In this document: in pieces, positions 1 through 8,432 of the stretch
Layout of the letters: each line of letters starts with the position of its first letter
Numbering within the stretch: the stretch's first letter is position 1
Assembly: GCA_021166725.1 (NCBI GenBank)
Contig: JAJPES010000032.1
Span: forward strand, 1 to 53,535
DNA from: Burkholderiaceae bacterium
GTDB taxonomy: Bacteria > Pseudomonadota > Gammaproteobacteria > Burkholderiales > Burkholderiaceae_E
Direction: 5' to 3'
DNA length: 53,535 bases
The notes under the pieces: model-generated
The model's database searches: none
Told to the model about the DNA's origin: nothing
What the model saw: the letters and a program-made list of their open reading frames with translations, nothing else
Program-made: the position numbers and the translations under genes

Positions 1-175
1 TGCCCAGCACGCCGAGCTCGCCCATCTTGCGCCACAGGTCCATCGGGAACTGGTCGCTTCGGTCGATCTCGCAGGCGCGCGGCGTGATCTCCTTCGCGGT
101 GAACTGCTGCAGCGAGTCGCGCAGCATCGCGATGTCTTCGCTGAGGTCGAACTGCAGGCCGGGAATGGTCGTCAC
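1..175 (-). CDS. acyl-CoA dehydrogenase, isovaleryl-CoA dehydrogenase-like (N-terminal part only)
   Basis: Only the first 58 codons lie in the window; the gene continues off the left edge. Reading the minus strand from a GTG at 175 gives MTTIPGLQFDLSED and, later, EIDRSDQFPMDLWRKMGELG. This closely resembles the N-terminus of isovaleryl-CoA dehydrogenases (LiuA/Ivd), flavoproteins that oxidise branched short-chain acyl-CoAs in leucine breakdown. A purine-rich AGAGG lies 6 nt before the GTG and supports this start. The gene diverges from the thiolase at 287, and both may be served by the small palindrome between them. The FAD-binding and catalytic parts are outside the window, so exact substrate specificity is inferred from the N-terminus alone. 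Confidence 0.8.
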   Translation of the reverse strand, partial: MTTIPGLQFDLSEDIAMLRDSLQQFTAKEITPRACEIDRSDQFPMDLWRKMGELGVLG

Positions 176-228
176 TGAAAGCCTCTGGTGGAGGGAAAAG
201 GAACTTCCTTGTTCAGGAAAGCGACCGA

Positions 229-266
229 ATGATACCTTGAGTGAACAAACAGTTGTTTGCTAAAGT
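229..266. promoter_or_regulatory. divergent promoter/operator between acyl-CoA dehydrogenase and thiolase genes
   Basis: A perfect inverted repeat, CAAACA-GT-TGTTTG, occupies 246-259. On the plus strand it sits between a possible -35 (TTGAGT, 237-242) and -10 (TAAAGT, 261-266), 18 nt apart, upstream of the thiolase. On the minus strand a TATCAT box (234-229) could serve the dehydrogenase, which would put the palindrome near its -35. One regulator (TetR- or MerR-type, unknown) could therefore control both genes. The boxes are only 4-5 of 6 matches, so this is a candidate. Confidence 0.35.
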
Positions 267-286
267 AGCCGCAAAGGAGAGGCAGA

Positions 287-1477
287 GTGGCCTTCGATCG
301 AATCGTCCTGCTGGGCGGCGCACGCACGCCGTTCGGTGATTTCGGCAAGTCTTTGCGTGACGTCCCGCTGGCGGTTGCGGGCGCGCATGCGGCTCGCGCA
401 AGCCTCGATCGCTCGCGTATCGATCCGCAAGTTGTAGACCATCTCGTATTCGGACTGGTCGCCGTAGTCGATCACGACGGACCGTTTATCAGCAGGAAGG
501 TGGCCCTCGAGTCGGGCCTGGGCATCGATAGCGCGGCGTTGACCGTGACACGCGCCTGCGGCTCGGGAACACAAGCCATCGTCAGTGCTGCGGAGCAGAT
601 CGTCACCGGTCACAGCCGGATCGCGGTCGCGGCAGGCGGCGAGAGCTTCAGCCGAGTGCCGTATTCGAGCGCGTCAGTGCGCCGCGGCGCACAGCGAGGT
701 CCGACTGTGCTCGAGGACGGCCTCGACTTCGTCTACCGCTGCCCGTTCACCAAGGCTCTCATGGGTGAAACCGCGGAAACGCTCACCGGGCAGTTCGGCT
801 ACAGCCGTGCCGACATGGACGATTGGGCGTTCATGAGCCAGATGCGTGCTCGCGCGGCCCGCGAATCGGGATTCCTCGCGCGCCAGATCGCTCCCATCGT
901 CGTCCCCGATGGCCGTGGCGGCTCGCGATTGTTCGAACACGACGAGTTTCCGCGTCCCGCGACGACGAGGGAGAAACTCGCCTCGCTGGCGCCGGCGTTC
1001 AAGGCGGGGGGCAGCGTGACGGCGGGCAACTCGAGCGGGGTCACGGACGGCGCCGCAGCCCTGATCGTTGCTGACCGGGACGCACTTTCCGCCGATATCC
1101 GACCCGAGGCCGCGCTCGTCGACTACGCGGTCGCGGGAGTGCCGCCGGAGATCATGGGCGCCGGGCCGGTCCCTGCGATCCAGAAGTTGCTGGGGCAGAA
1201 CGCTCTTTCGATCGCCGACATCGATTACTTCGAGATCAACGAGGCGTTTGCGGTGGTGAACCTGCACGCCGAGGCACGACTCGGGATCTCGCGCGCGAAG
1301 ACCAATCTGTACGGCGGCGGAATCTCGATCGGGCACCCCCCCGGCGCGACGGGCATTCGAATGACGATCACCGCGATGCACCACCTGGCGCAGACCGCAG
1401 GCCGCTACGGCGTGATCAGCATGTGCCTCGGCAGCGGCATGGGCATGGCCGTTCTCGTCGAAAACCTGCTGCGTTGA
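287..1477 (+). CDS. thiolase (acetyl-CoA C-acyltransferase family)
   Basis: A 396-residue thiolase, the usual length for the family. It carries the nucleophilic cysteine in ACGSGTQ (Cys91), NEAF, the catalytic histidine in GHPPGATG (His350) and the second active-site cysteine in CLGSGMG (Cys380). The enzyme either cleaves 3-ketoacyl-CoA with CoA or condenses acyl-CoAs in the cytoplasm. The start is GTG at 287, with an AAAGGAGA ribosome-binding site at 273-280. It leads a plus-strand group with a periplasmic binding protein and an acyl-CoA ligase, which suggests uptake, activation and thiolysis of a carboxylic acid. The region between residues about 55 and 75 departs from textbook thiolases, so the exact acyl substrate cannot be called. 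Confidence 0.9.
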   Translation: MAFDRIVLLGGARTPFGDFGKSLRDVPLAVAGAHAARASLDRSRIDPQVVDHLVFGLVAVVDHDGPFISRKVALESGLGIDSAALTVTRACGSGTQAIVSAAEQIVTGHSRIAVAAGGESFSRVPYSSASVRRGAQRGPTVLEDGLDFVYRCPFTKALMGETAETLTGQFGYSRADMDDWAFMSQMRARAARESGFLARQIAPIVVPDGRGGSRLFEHDEFPRPATTREKLASLAPAFKAGGSVTAGNSSGVTDGAAALIVADRDALSADIRPEAALVDYAVAGVPPEIMGAGPVPAIQKLLGQNALSIADIDYFEINEAFAVVNLHAEARLGISRAKTNLYGGGISIGHPPGATGIRMTITAMHHLAQTAGRYGVISMCLGSGMGMAVLVENLLR

Positions 1478-1553
1478 AACGCGGGAACGTGCGCCGAGCG
1501 CGTGCTCGATCGCACGTTCGACTTTCTTCCCATCCAAAAAAGAGGAGACCCGA

Positions 1554-2756
1554 ATGCGTCGCTTCCACGCCACTCTGTCCGCGGCTGTCCTGCTGGGCAT
1601 CGCCCAACCGGCTTGCGCACAGTTCTCCGGAGATGTCATCCGGATCGGCTTCATCACCGACATGTCCAGCGTATATGCCGATGTAGACGGCCCGGGTGGC
1701 GTCGAGGCCATCCAGATGGCGATCGCCGACATGGGCGGGGCGATCGATGGAAAGAAGATCGAACTGCTCGTCGCCGATCATCAACACAAGGCCGATATCG
1801 CGAGTGCGAAGGCACGGGAGTGGTTCGATCAGCAGGGCCTGGACATGCTCATCGCTGGAACAAACTCGGCTACCGGCCTCGCGATGGCCAAGGTAGCCAC
1901 CGAGAGGCGCAAGCCGCTGTTTGCAGTAGGAGCCGGCACGACCCGCCTGACCAACGAGGAATGCAGCCCGTACATCGTGCAGCACGCGTACGACACCACT
2001 TCGGCAGCACGAGGCAGCGGCGCGGCCATTGTCGCGCAGGGCGGCAAGACGTGGTTCTTTCTGACAGCCGATTACGCGTACGGTCTGTCGCTGGAGAAGG
2101 AGGTGGCCGACGTCGTCGAGTCCAGTGGCGGTACCGTGAAGGGCCGCGTGCGGCATCCGATCTCGGCGTTGGACTATTCGTCATTCCTCATGCAGGCACA
2201 GGCCTCCAAGGCCCAGGTACTTGGGCTGGCGAACGCCGGCGGAGACCTGATCGCATCGATCAAGGCGGCGAGCGAGTTCGGCGTCAACAAGTCGATGAAA
2301 CTCGCTGCGCCACTAATGTTCGAAACCGATATTCACGCACTCGGACTCGACGTTACGCAGGGCATGTACACGATGTCCGCGTGGTACTGGGACATGAACG
2401 AGGAATCGCGCGCATGGGCGAAACGGTTCTTCGCGAAGATGAACAAGGCGCCGACCTTCGTTCAGGCCGGTGATTACTCGGCGGCTCTTCACTATCTGAA
2501 GGCGGCTTCCGCCATCGGCACCGACGACGGCGCAAGAGTCATGGAGCAGGTGCGGAAGACGCCGGTGAACGACATGTTCGCACGCAACGGCAGGATCCGG
2601 CCGGATGGGAGGATGGTGCACGACATGTACCTGCTCCAGGTCAAGTCGCCGACCGAATCGAAGTACGCCTGGGACTACTTCAAAGTCGTCCAGACGATTC
2701 CCGGTGATCAGGTCTTCATGACGAAGGATGAATCGAAGTGCGCGCTTTGGCAGTAG
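1554..2756 (+). CDS. ABC transporter periplasmic substrate-binding protein (LivK-like)
   Basis: A 400-residue type I periplasmic binding protein of the branched-chain amino acid/amide family. It starts with a signal peptide (MRRF..., likely cut after Ala22 in PACA-Q). The mature N-terminus IRIGFITDMSSVYADVDGPG is typical of Leu/Ile/Val-binding-protein-like receptors. An AGAGGAG ribosome-binding site precedes the ATG. No permease or ATPase gene follows on this strand. It may feed the Liv permeases encoded at 6-9 kb, or a system elsewhere. Its partners here are a thiolase upstream and an acyl-CoA ligase whose start overlaps its end, so the ligand may be a carboxylic acid; receptors of this fold often bind aromatic acids. 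The ligand is not determinable from sequence. Confidence 0.88.
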   Translation: MRRFHATLSAAVLLGIAQPACAQFSGDVIRIGFITDMSSVYADVDGPGGVEAIQMAIADMGGAIDGKKIELLVADHQHKADIASAKAREWFDQQGLDMLIAGTNSATGLAMAKVATERRKPLFAVGAGTTRLTNEECSPYIVQHAYDTTSAARGSGAAIVAQGGKTWFFLTADYAYGLSLEKEVADVVESSGGTVKGRVRHPISALDYSSFLMQAQASKAQVLGLANAGGDLIASIKAASEFGVNKSMKLAAPLMFETDIHALGLDVTQGMYTMSAWYWDMNEESRAWAKRFFAKMNKAPTFVQAGDYSAALHYLKAASAIGTDDGARVMEQVRKTPVNDMFARNGRIRPDGRMVHDMYLLQVKSPTESKYAWDYFKVVQTIPGDQVFMTKDESKCALWQ

Positions 2757-4453
2757 AAGCGAGCAACGCGCCAACGGTCGCCGCCGCCGCGCCGACTGCC
2801 GAATCGGTCTTCGAGGCAATGACGCCGATAGCCATCGACGACGAGTCGACGATCGGCGACGCATTTTCGCGCTCGGCGCAGAACTTCGCCGACCTGCCGT
2901 TCCTCATCGTCCCGGAGAACGACTCGCGCAATTATTGCCCCGAGGGGCTGGTGATGAACTATGCCGCGGCGGCCTCGGCGGTTGCCGCGATCGCCGCACA
3001 CTATGCCTCGGCCGGATATGGTCATGGGCACCGCGTCGCGCTGTTGCTGGAGAACCGTCCCGAGTACTTCCTTCACAAGCTTGCATTGAACTCCCTGGGC
3101 GCTTGCTGCGTGCCGGTCAATCCGGATTACCGAAGCGCGGAACTTTCGTGGCTATTGCAGCATTCGCGGGTCGACCTGGGTGTCGTGACCGCGGATCGCG
3201 TGGAACAGTTGCGCACTGCATGTGCCGAACTCCCCGCGAGCATCCCAATCGCAGTTCTGGAAGGCCTCGACCAGGGCGAAGGACTTCCCGATAGCCGCAG
3301 CCCGACGCTTCCCGGGTCACCCGGCGGTTCGACTGCGGCGAGCATCTTGTACACCTCTGGAACGACCGGACTCCCGAAGGGGTGCGTGCTCTCGCATGGG
3401 TACGAACTGTCGGCAGGCATGTGGTACGCGACGCGGGGCGGCTTGTCGACATTTCGCATCGGGGGCGACCGGATCTACAACCCGCTGCCGCTCTTTCACG
3501 TAAACGCTTCGGTGTTCTCTTTCTTTTGCGCAATGCTCACCGGGAATGCCCAGATACAGGCGGATCGCTTTCAGAGCGGTCGATGGTGGAGAGAGATCTC
3601 GCAGACCGAAGCCACTGCAGTTCACTATCTCGGCGTGATCGTGCCGCTCCTGCTGGGGTGCGATCCCGGCCCCTTCGATCGCGCGCATCAGGTCCGATTC
3701 GGAATCGGCGCGGGCGTCGAACCGACGCTCCACGGCGAGTTCGAACAGCGCTTCGGATTTCCGCTCATCGAGGTCTGGGGGATGACGGAGATTGTCGGTG
3801 GGCCCTTCGACAACTTCGAGCCCCGAGCCGTCGGCTCGCGCGCATTCGGCAGAACGAGGCCGGGGTTGGAAGCGCGCGTGGTCGACGATGACGATCGCGA
3901 CGTCCCGGACGGATCCGCCGGGGAACTGCTGGTGCGCCACTCGGCCTCGACGCCACGAAAGCGCTTCTTCTCGGGTTATCTGGACGATCCGCAAGCCACC
4001 GAAGAAGCCTGGCGCGGCGGTTGGTTCCACACCGGCGACATCGTTACACGAGCGCCGGACGGAATGCTGAGGTTCGTCGAACGAAAGAAGAACATCATCC
4101 GGCGCTCAGGCGAGAACATCGCCGCAGCGGAGATCGAAGCGCTGCTGCAGTCGCACCCGCAGATCAAGCAGGTTGCGGTCGTCGCAGTTCCCGACGAGGT
4201 GCGCGAGGAAGAGGTGTTGGCCTGCATTGTGCTCGCACGGGGCGAACCCACCGCGACAACCGCCAGGTCGCTGTTCGATTTCTGCTATGCCCGAATGGCG
4301 TACTACAAGGCACCTGGATGGATCCTGTTCGTCGCCGACCTGCCCAAGACCGGTACGCAGAAGATCCAGAAACACAGAATCTTCGAGCCCGATGTGGATC
4401 CGCGCTCTTGTGATGGCATCGTGGATCTACGTTCACTCAAGAAACGCAATTGA
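2738..4453 (+). CDS. acyl-CoA ligase (ANL superfamily, AMP-forming)
   Basis: A 571-residue adenylate-forming ligase that activates a carboxylic acid to its CoA thioester through an acyl-AMP. Visible motifs, in order: the phosphate-binding loop YTSGTTGLPKG (about residue 205), VWGMTE, GWFHTGDI with the conserved Asp, the hinge and C-domain KNIIRRSGENI, and the catalytic lysine region KTGTQKIQKHRI. The architecture resembles crotonobetaine/carnitine-CoA or medium-chain acyl-CoA ligases, but the substrate cannot be named. The GTG start at 2738 overlaps the binding-protein gene by 19 bp; an internal ATG at 2819 is an alternative that would remove the Ala-rich leader. The gene converges on the amidohydrolase gene, with 47 bp between them and no clear terminator hairpin. 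Confidence 0.9.
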   Translation: MRALAVEASNAPTVAAAAPTAESVFEAMTPIAIDDESTIGDAFSRSAQNFADLPFLIVPENDSRNYCPEGLVMNYAAAASAVAAIAAHYASAGYGHGHRVALLLENRPEYFLHKLALNSLGACCVPVNPDYRSAELSWLLQHSRVDLGVVTADRVEQLRTACAELPASIPIAVLEGLDQGEGLPDSRSPTLPGSPGGSTAASILYTSGTTGLPKGCVLSHGYELSAGMWYATRGGLSTFRIGGDRIYNPLPLFHVNASVFSFFCAMLTGNAQIQADRFQSGRWWREISQTEATAVHYLGVIVPLLLGCDPGPFDRAHQVRFGIGAGVEPTLHGEFEQRFGFPLIEVWGMTEIVGGPFDNFEPRAVGSRAFGRTRPGLEARVVDDDDRDVPDGSAGELLVRHSASTPRKRFFSGYLDDPQATEEAWRGGWFHTGDIVTRAPDGMLRFVERKKNIIRRSGENIAAAEIEALLQSHPQIKQVAVVAVPDEVREEEVLACIVLARGEPTATTARSLFDFCYARMAYYKAPGWILFVADLPKTGTQKIQKHRIFEPDVDPRSCDGIVDLRSLKKRN

Positions 4454-4500
4454 GCCGCGAAGCCAGGGACCAGCCGGTGGTGGAACGCCAGATCCTCTCA

Positions 4501-5895
4501 CTATCTCGCGCCCTTCCCCGCGTGGAAGCGTCCTGAGCCAGGGCGCCCGACGATCTCGCCGTTTCTCATCACGATGCTCCCGCGAACCACTGTGTAGACG
4601 GGCATGCCGCGGGTGCGGATGCCCTCCCAAGACGTGTGGCCGGATCGCGTCGCCATGTTCTCCTTGCGGAACTCGTTCTCCTTCGCCATGTCGACGATCG
4701 TGAAATCGGCATCCGCACCGACATCGATGGCACCCTTCCTCGGGTGCAACCCGAAACGTTGCGCCGGAGCGAGCGCGCACAGTCGAGCGACATCCTCGAG
4801 CGATAGGCGCCCCTCGTTCACCGCGTTCAGCACGAGCGGAATGAACTCCTGCGCGCCCGTGATTCCCAGCGGAACTGAAAAGTTGTCCTTCCAGCCCGGC
4901 TGCGTTTCCTCGAAGGTGTGCGGCGCATGCTCGCCAACCAGCATGTCGGCGGTTCCATCGCGCACCGAAGCCCAGTGGGCCTCAGGGTTGTACGCCCACA
5001 GATAAGCGTTCGGGCCGACCGTCTCCGCCTGCTCGCGGGTCATGAACAACGCCGCCGTCTCCATCTCGGCAGTGACGTCCTGCCCGAGATCGCGCTTCGC
5101 GTGGCGAATCAGTTCGTTCGCTTCCGCGGGCATGACGCCGAGATGAAGAACGTGCAGCGGCGTGCGCGTAAGGCGCGCGTAGTAGAGGCTGGCCGCGAGA
5201 CCCGCGCCCATGCCATGACCGTACATGTAGCCCTTCGCGTAGCAGTCGAAGTAGTCCTGCACCGTCGTCTTGCCCGCGTCGATGTAGTCGCGAAACGTCA
5301 GGCGCTTGCACCATTCGCTGTCATCGTGGTGGACCGAGCAAACGAGGCCCTGTTCGGAAACCGCCTCGAAGATCTCGTAGAGAATCCCGTGATCGACGAC
5401 GCCGAGTTCGCTGATGTACGGATACACCTCGCGAACGTGGCGCGTGTTGAACACCTTGATCGCGATCGCGCCTTCGCTTGCCAGGTCGGCGACCGTCTTC
5501 GGATACAGCCCACCACCGTAGAGACCGAAGTCGATGAGAGCCTTCCCGCTGACCAGATCACGTTTGCGGGCGAACGTTTCGCGCGTCGTCGGGTGCGGAT
5601 CATTGTTAGTCATGTCGAGGCAGAAGGCGATGCCGCCCAGAGCCGCGGCGCGCGTGCCCGATTCGAAATCCTCCTTGTACGTGTGACCCGGCTCGCGGAA
5701 GTGCACATGTACGTGCCACAGGCCCGGAAGCACGTGGAGCCCCGTCGCATCGATCGTGTTCCGGGCATCGAGTGGGACATCCGGCTCGACGATTGCGACA
5801 ATCCGCTCGTTGCGCACGCAGACGTCCGCGCGCCTGCGCCCTGACGGCAGGATTACTTCCCCGCCTTTGATGACCAGATCGAAGGTTTGGCTCAT
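4501..5895 (-). CDS. dihydroorotase/allantoinase-like cyclic amidohydrolase
   Basis: A 464-residue amidohydrolase-superfamily enzyme. It keeps the first metal-binding pair and arginine (H63-V-H65-F-R67-E-P-G), a candidate carboxylated lysine (K147 in AIKVF), histidines at H189/H190 and H248/H251, and a final GEHAPH motif at 321-326. Relatives open cyclic amides such as dihydroorotate, allantoin and hydantoins, using two metal ions. Two positions are unusual: the Asp before the first HxH is His61, and the catalytic Asp of the usual SDHAPH motif is Glu322. It is the last gene of the Liv operon, 55 bp after livF, with a weak ribosome-binding site. This suggests it hydrolyses the imported compound rather than serving pyrimidine synthesis. 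Confidence 0.85.
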   Translation of the reverse strand: MSQTFDLVIKGGEVILPSGRRRADVCVRNERIVAIVEPDVPLDARNTIDATGLHVLPGLWHVHVHFREPGHTYKEDFESGTRAAALGGIAFCLDMTNNDPHPTTRETFARKRDLVSGKALIDFGLYGGGLYPKTVADLASEGAIAIKVFNTRHVREVYPYISELGVVDHGILYEIFEAVSEQGLVCSVHHDDSEWCKRLTFRDYIDAGKTTVQDYFDCYAKGYMYGHGMGAGLAASLYYARLTRTPLHVLHLGVMPAEANELIRHAKRDLGQDVTAEMETAALFMTREQAETVGPNAYLWAYNPEAHWASVRDGTADMLVGEHAPHTFEETQPGWKDNFSVPLGITGAQEFIPLVLNAVNEGRLSLEDVARLCALAPAQRFGLHPRKGAIDVGADADFTIVDMAKENEFRKENMATRSGHTSWEGIRTRGMPVYTVVRGSIVMRNGEIVGRPGSGRFHAGKGAR

Positions 5896-5950
5896 TGTCG
5901 AATTTGCTCGGGGGAAAGTTGCAAACGAAGGCCGACAGCGAAATTCACGT

Positions 5951-6661
5951 CTACAGACCCAGGTAGGCGGCCCGGATGTCGCCGCGCTCGGCGAGTTGTT
6001 CCGACGGCCCGCTGGCGACGACCCGTCCGGTTTCCAGCACGTAGGCGAAACGCGTCATGCCGAGCGAGAGTTCCACGTCCTGCTCCACGACGAGAATCGA
6101 GATCTTCTCCTCGTGATTCACTCGGAGGAGCGTTTCCGCGAGCCGATCGACCACTACCGGCGCAAGTCCGAGCGACATTTCGTCGACCAGCAACAGTCGC
6201 GGGCGCGACATCAGTGCACGTCCGATCGCGCACATCTGCTGCTGGCCGCCGGAGAGATTTCCCGCGAGCCGATCGAGGATCGGCGAGAGATCAGGGAAGT
6301 ACTCGAGCACGCGGTCGATGTCGGCCGCGATCGTCGAGCGATCCTGTCTCGTATAAGCGCCGATGGCGAGGTTCTCGCGCACCGTGAGTCCGGCGAAGAG
6401 CCGCCGCCCCTCCGGCACGAGCACGATTCCGTTGCGCACCCGATGTTCCGCGGGCGAGGCGCGCAGATTCTTCCCGTCGAAGAGGACTTCTCCCGAAGTC
6501 GCTGGTACCAGTCCGACAACGGCCTTCAGCAGCGTTGTCTTCCCGGCACCGTTGGCGCCTACCAGTGAAACGAGATCGCCGGCCGCGACTTCGAGCGCGA
6601 CGTCCCACAGCGCCTGGCTGTCACCGTAGAAGACGTTCAAGTTTCGAACCTGCAGCGTCAT
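5951..6661 (-). CDS. livF: branched-chain amino acid/amide ABC transporter ATP-binding protein LivF
   Basis: A 236-residue ABC ATPase with Walker A GANGAGKT, signature LSGGQ, Walker B LLLVDE and the LivF-typical end EQLAERGDIRAAYLGL. It powers uptake through the LivH/LivM membrane pair. Its ATG overlaps the livG stop codon (ATGA). The operon order livK-H-M-G-F followed by an amidohydrolase points to import of a nitrogenous compound rather than necessarily leucine. The symbol marks family membership, not proven substrate. Confidence 0.92.
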   Translation of the reverse strand: MTLQVRNLNVFYGDSQALWDVALEVAAGDLVSLVGANGAGKTTLLKAVVGLVPATSGEVLFDGKNLRASPAEHRVRNGIVLVPEGRRLFAGLTVRENLAIGAYTRQDRSTIAADIDRVLEYFPDLSPILDRLAGNLSGGQQQMCAIGRALMSRPRLLLVDEMSLGLAPVVVDRLAETLLRVNHEEKISILVVEQDVELSLGMTRFAYVLETGRVVASGPSEQLAERGDIRAAYLGL

Positions 6662-7428
6662 GCGGCGGCTCCCGCCGCTGACCGTCCGTGACGCGCGGCG
6701 AAGCGATGACCGAGGTACGCGGCCACGACCGTCGGATCCTCGAGCACTTCGCGGGGAGAGCCGTCGGCGATCTTGCGTCCGCTTTGCAGCACGACGATGC
6801 GATCGCAGACAGCGACGATCGCCTTCATGACATGCTCGACCACGACGACGGCCGTTCCCTCGTCGCGAAAGCTGCGCACGAGCCGAATCATCGAGTCGAT
6901 CTCCGAGTGGTTCAGCCCTGCCATCACCTCGTCGAGCAGCAGCAGCCGCGGCGCCATCGCCAGCGCCCGGGACAACTCGAGGCGCTTTCGATCGGCCAGC
7001 GTGACTTCGCCCGGCAACTGGTCACGTTTCGCGAAGAGCCCGGTTCGCTGCAGCGCCTGGTCCGCCCGCTCCAGCGCGTCGTCGCGCGAAAGCGAGTCCA
7101 TGCAAAACATCGCACCGATCGCCACGTTCTCGCGGATAGAGAGGTTGCCGAAGGGCTGGACGACCTGGAAGGTACGGGCAACACCGACGCGCGGAAGCCG
7201 GTAGGCCGGCGCACGCGTGGTGTCGTTGCCGAAGACCCTCACCTGTCCGTTCGACATCGGCACGAGGCGCGAAATCGCGTTCAGCAGGGTGGTTTTCCCC
7301 GCACCGTTCGGTCCGATCAGGCCGACGACGTTCCCCGGCGACACCGAGAGCGACACGTCGTCTACAGCAGTGACGCCCCCGAACCTGACCGACACGCCCG
7401 ATACGTTCAATGCCGCATGCGCACTCAC
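6658..7428 (-). CDS. livG: branched-chain amino acid/amide ABC transporter ATP-binding protein LivG
   Basis: A 256-residue ABC ATPase. Walker A is GPNGAGKTT and Walker B is LLLLDEVMAGL. The usual LSGGQ signature is replaced by TLADRKRLE, a variant I recall from many LivG proteins of this transporter class. It is the second nucleotide-binding subunit of the Liv complex. The GTG start at 7428 overlaps the livM stop (GTGA). In-frame codons upstream of it lie within livM and belong to a shadow frame. The C-terminal 12 residues are Ala/Arg rich. Confidence 0.9.
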   Translation of the reverse strand: MSAHAALNVSGVSVRFGGVTAVDDVSLSVSPGNVVGLIGPNGAGKTTLLNAISRLVPMSNGQVRVFGNDTTRAPAYRLPRVGVARTFQVVQPFGNLSIRENVAIGAMFCMDSLSRDDALERADQALQRTGLFAKRDQLPGEVTLADRKRLELSRALAMAPRLLLLDEVMAGLNHSEIDSMIRLVRSFRDEGTAVVVVEHVMKAIVAVCDRIVVLQSGRKIADGSPREVLEDPTVVAAYLGHRFAARHGRSAAGAAA

Positions 7429-8432
7429 GTCTGGCTCCGAACGGTTTCTGGTGGTGCGGGAGCCGCTGCGCTGCCTGTCGGCTCCGCCGGGCGGCGGCGT
7501 CGCCGCCGTCGCCGCAGCAACTCGGCGAAGCCACGCGGCAGGAAGAGGACGACCACGCAGACCAGCACGCCGAGCATCAGGTTGTGCACCGCTCCGAAGC
7601 GGCTCCAGATCAGCGTGGCGAAGGTCTCGAAAAACGCGGCGCCGAGCACCGGGCCGAGAACCGAGCCCATGCCGCCCATGAGCATCATGATGTAGCCCTT
7701 CAACGAGATGCCGATGTCGAACGCACCCGTGACCTCGATGAAGTTCATCCAGTAGGCCCAGACAGCGCCGACGTAAGCGGTTACCGCCGCACTGAGCATC
7801 CATCCCGTCACGCGCACACGCGTCGTGTCGATGCCCATCGCCCGCGCACCGGACTCGCTGTCCTTCGATGCGCGCAACGCGTAACCGAACCTGCTTCTCG
7901 TCAGCCACCAGACCAGGACCGTCGACGCAACCGCGCCGGCGAGCATCAGCAGATAGACCTTCCGGTACAACTCCACCGGCGTGCCCTCGGGAATCGGCAT
8001 CGCGATCCCCTGCGCACCGCCGGTGATCGGCTCCATGTTGAGAACGAGCTCTGCCAGCGCGATGTTCAATGCGACCGTCGCGATCGCGAAGTAGTGCCCG
8101 CGCAGGCGCAGCAGCGGCCAGCCAAGAACCGCGGCGAGGACCGCGCCGACGACGATGCTCGCCGCCAGCGCGAGCGCGAGCGGCCAGTCCGCCGCGAGCA
8201 GGATGGCTCCGGTGTACGCGCCGATGCCGAAAAACGCGGCGTTGCCGAAGGAGTGGTAGCCCGCGAATCCCACGATGATGTTCAGGCCCTGCGCGACCAC
8301 GACATACATCAGCACGCTCGTCCAGACGCGCAGCCAGTAGTTCTCGATTCCGAAGGGCAGCAGCAGCAGAGCCGCGACGGCCAACGCGGCGAGCAGCGCG
8401 CGCACAGCCGGTCTCTCGAGGAAGTGAATCAC
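7425..8432 (-). CDS. livM: branched-chain amino acid/amide ABC transporter permease LivM
   Basis: A 335-residue polytopic membrane protein with the LivM hallmarks GLNIIVGFAGYHSFGNAAFFGIGAY near the N-terminus (residues about 48-72), then GHYFAIATVALNIALAELV and LMGGMGSVLGPVLGA. About eight to nine hydrophobic segments are visible. It forms the translocation pore with LivH. The GTG start at 8432 overlaps the livH stop codon (GTGA). The tail after the last membrane segment is a run of arginines followed by a Pro/Ala-rich stretch, consistent with a cytoplasmic end. Confidence 0.92.
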   Translation of the reverse strand: MIHFLERPAVRALLAALAVAALLLLPFGIENYWLRVWTSVLMYVVVAQGLNIIVGFAGYHSFGNAAFFGIGAYTGAILLAADWPLALALAASIVVGAVLAAVLGWPLLRLRGHYFAIATVALNIALAELVLNMEPITGGAQGIAMPIPEGTPVELYRKVYLLMLAGAVASTVLVWWLTRSRFGYALRASKDSESGARAMGIDTTRVRVTGWMLSAAVTAYVGAVWAYWMNFIEVTGAFDIGISLKGYIMMLMGGMGSVLGPVLGAAFFETFATLIWSRFGAVHNLMLGVLVCVVVLFLPRGFAELLRRRRRRRRPAEPTGSAAAPAPPETVRSQT

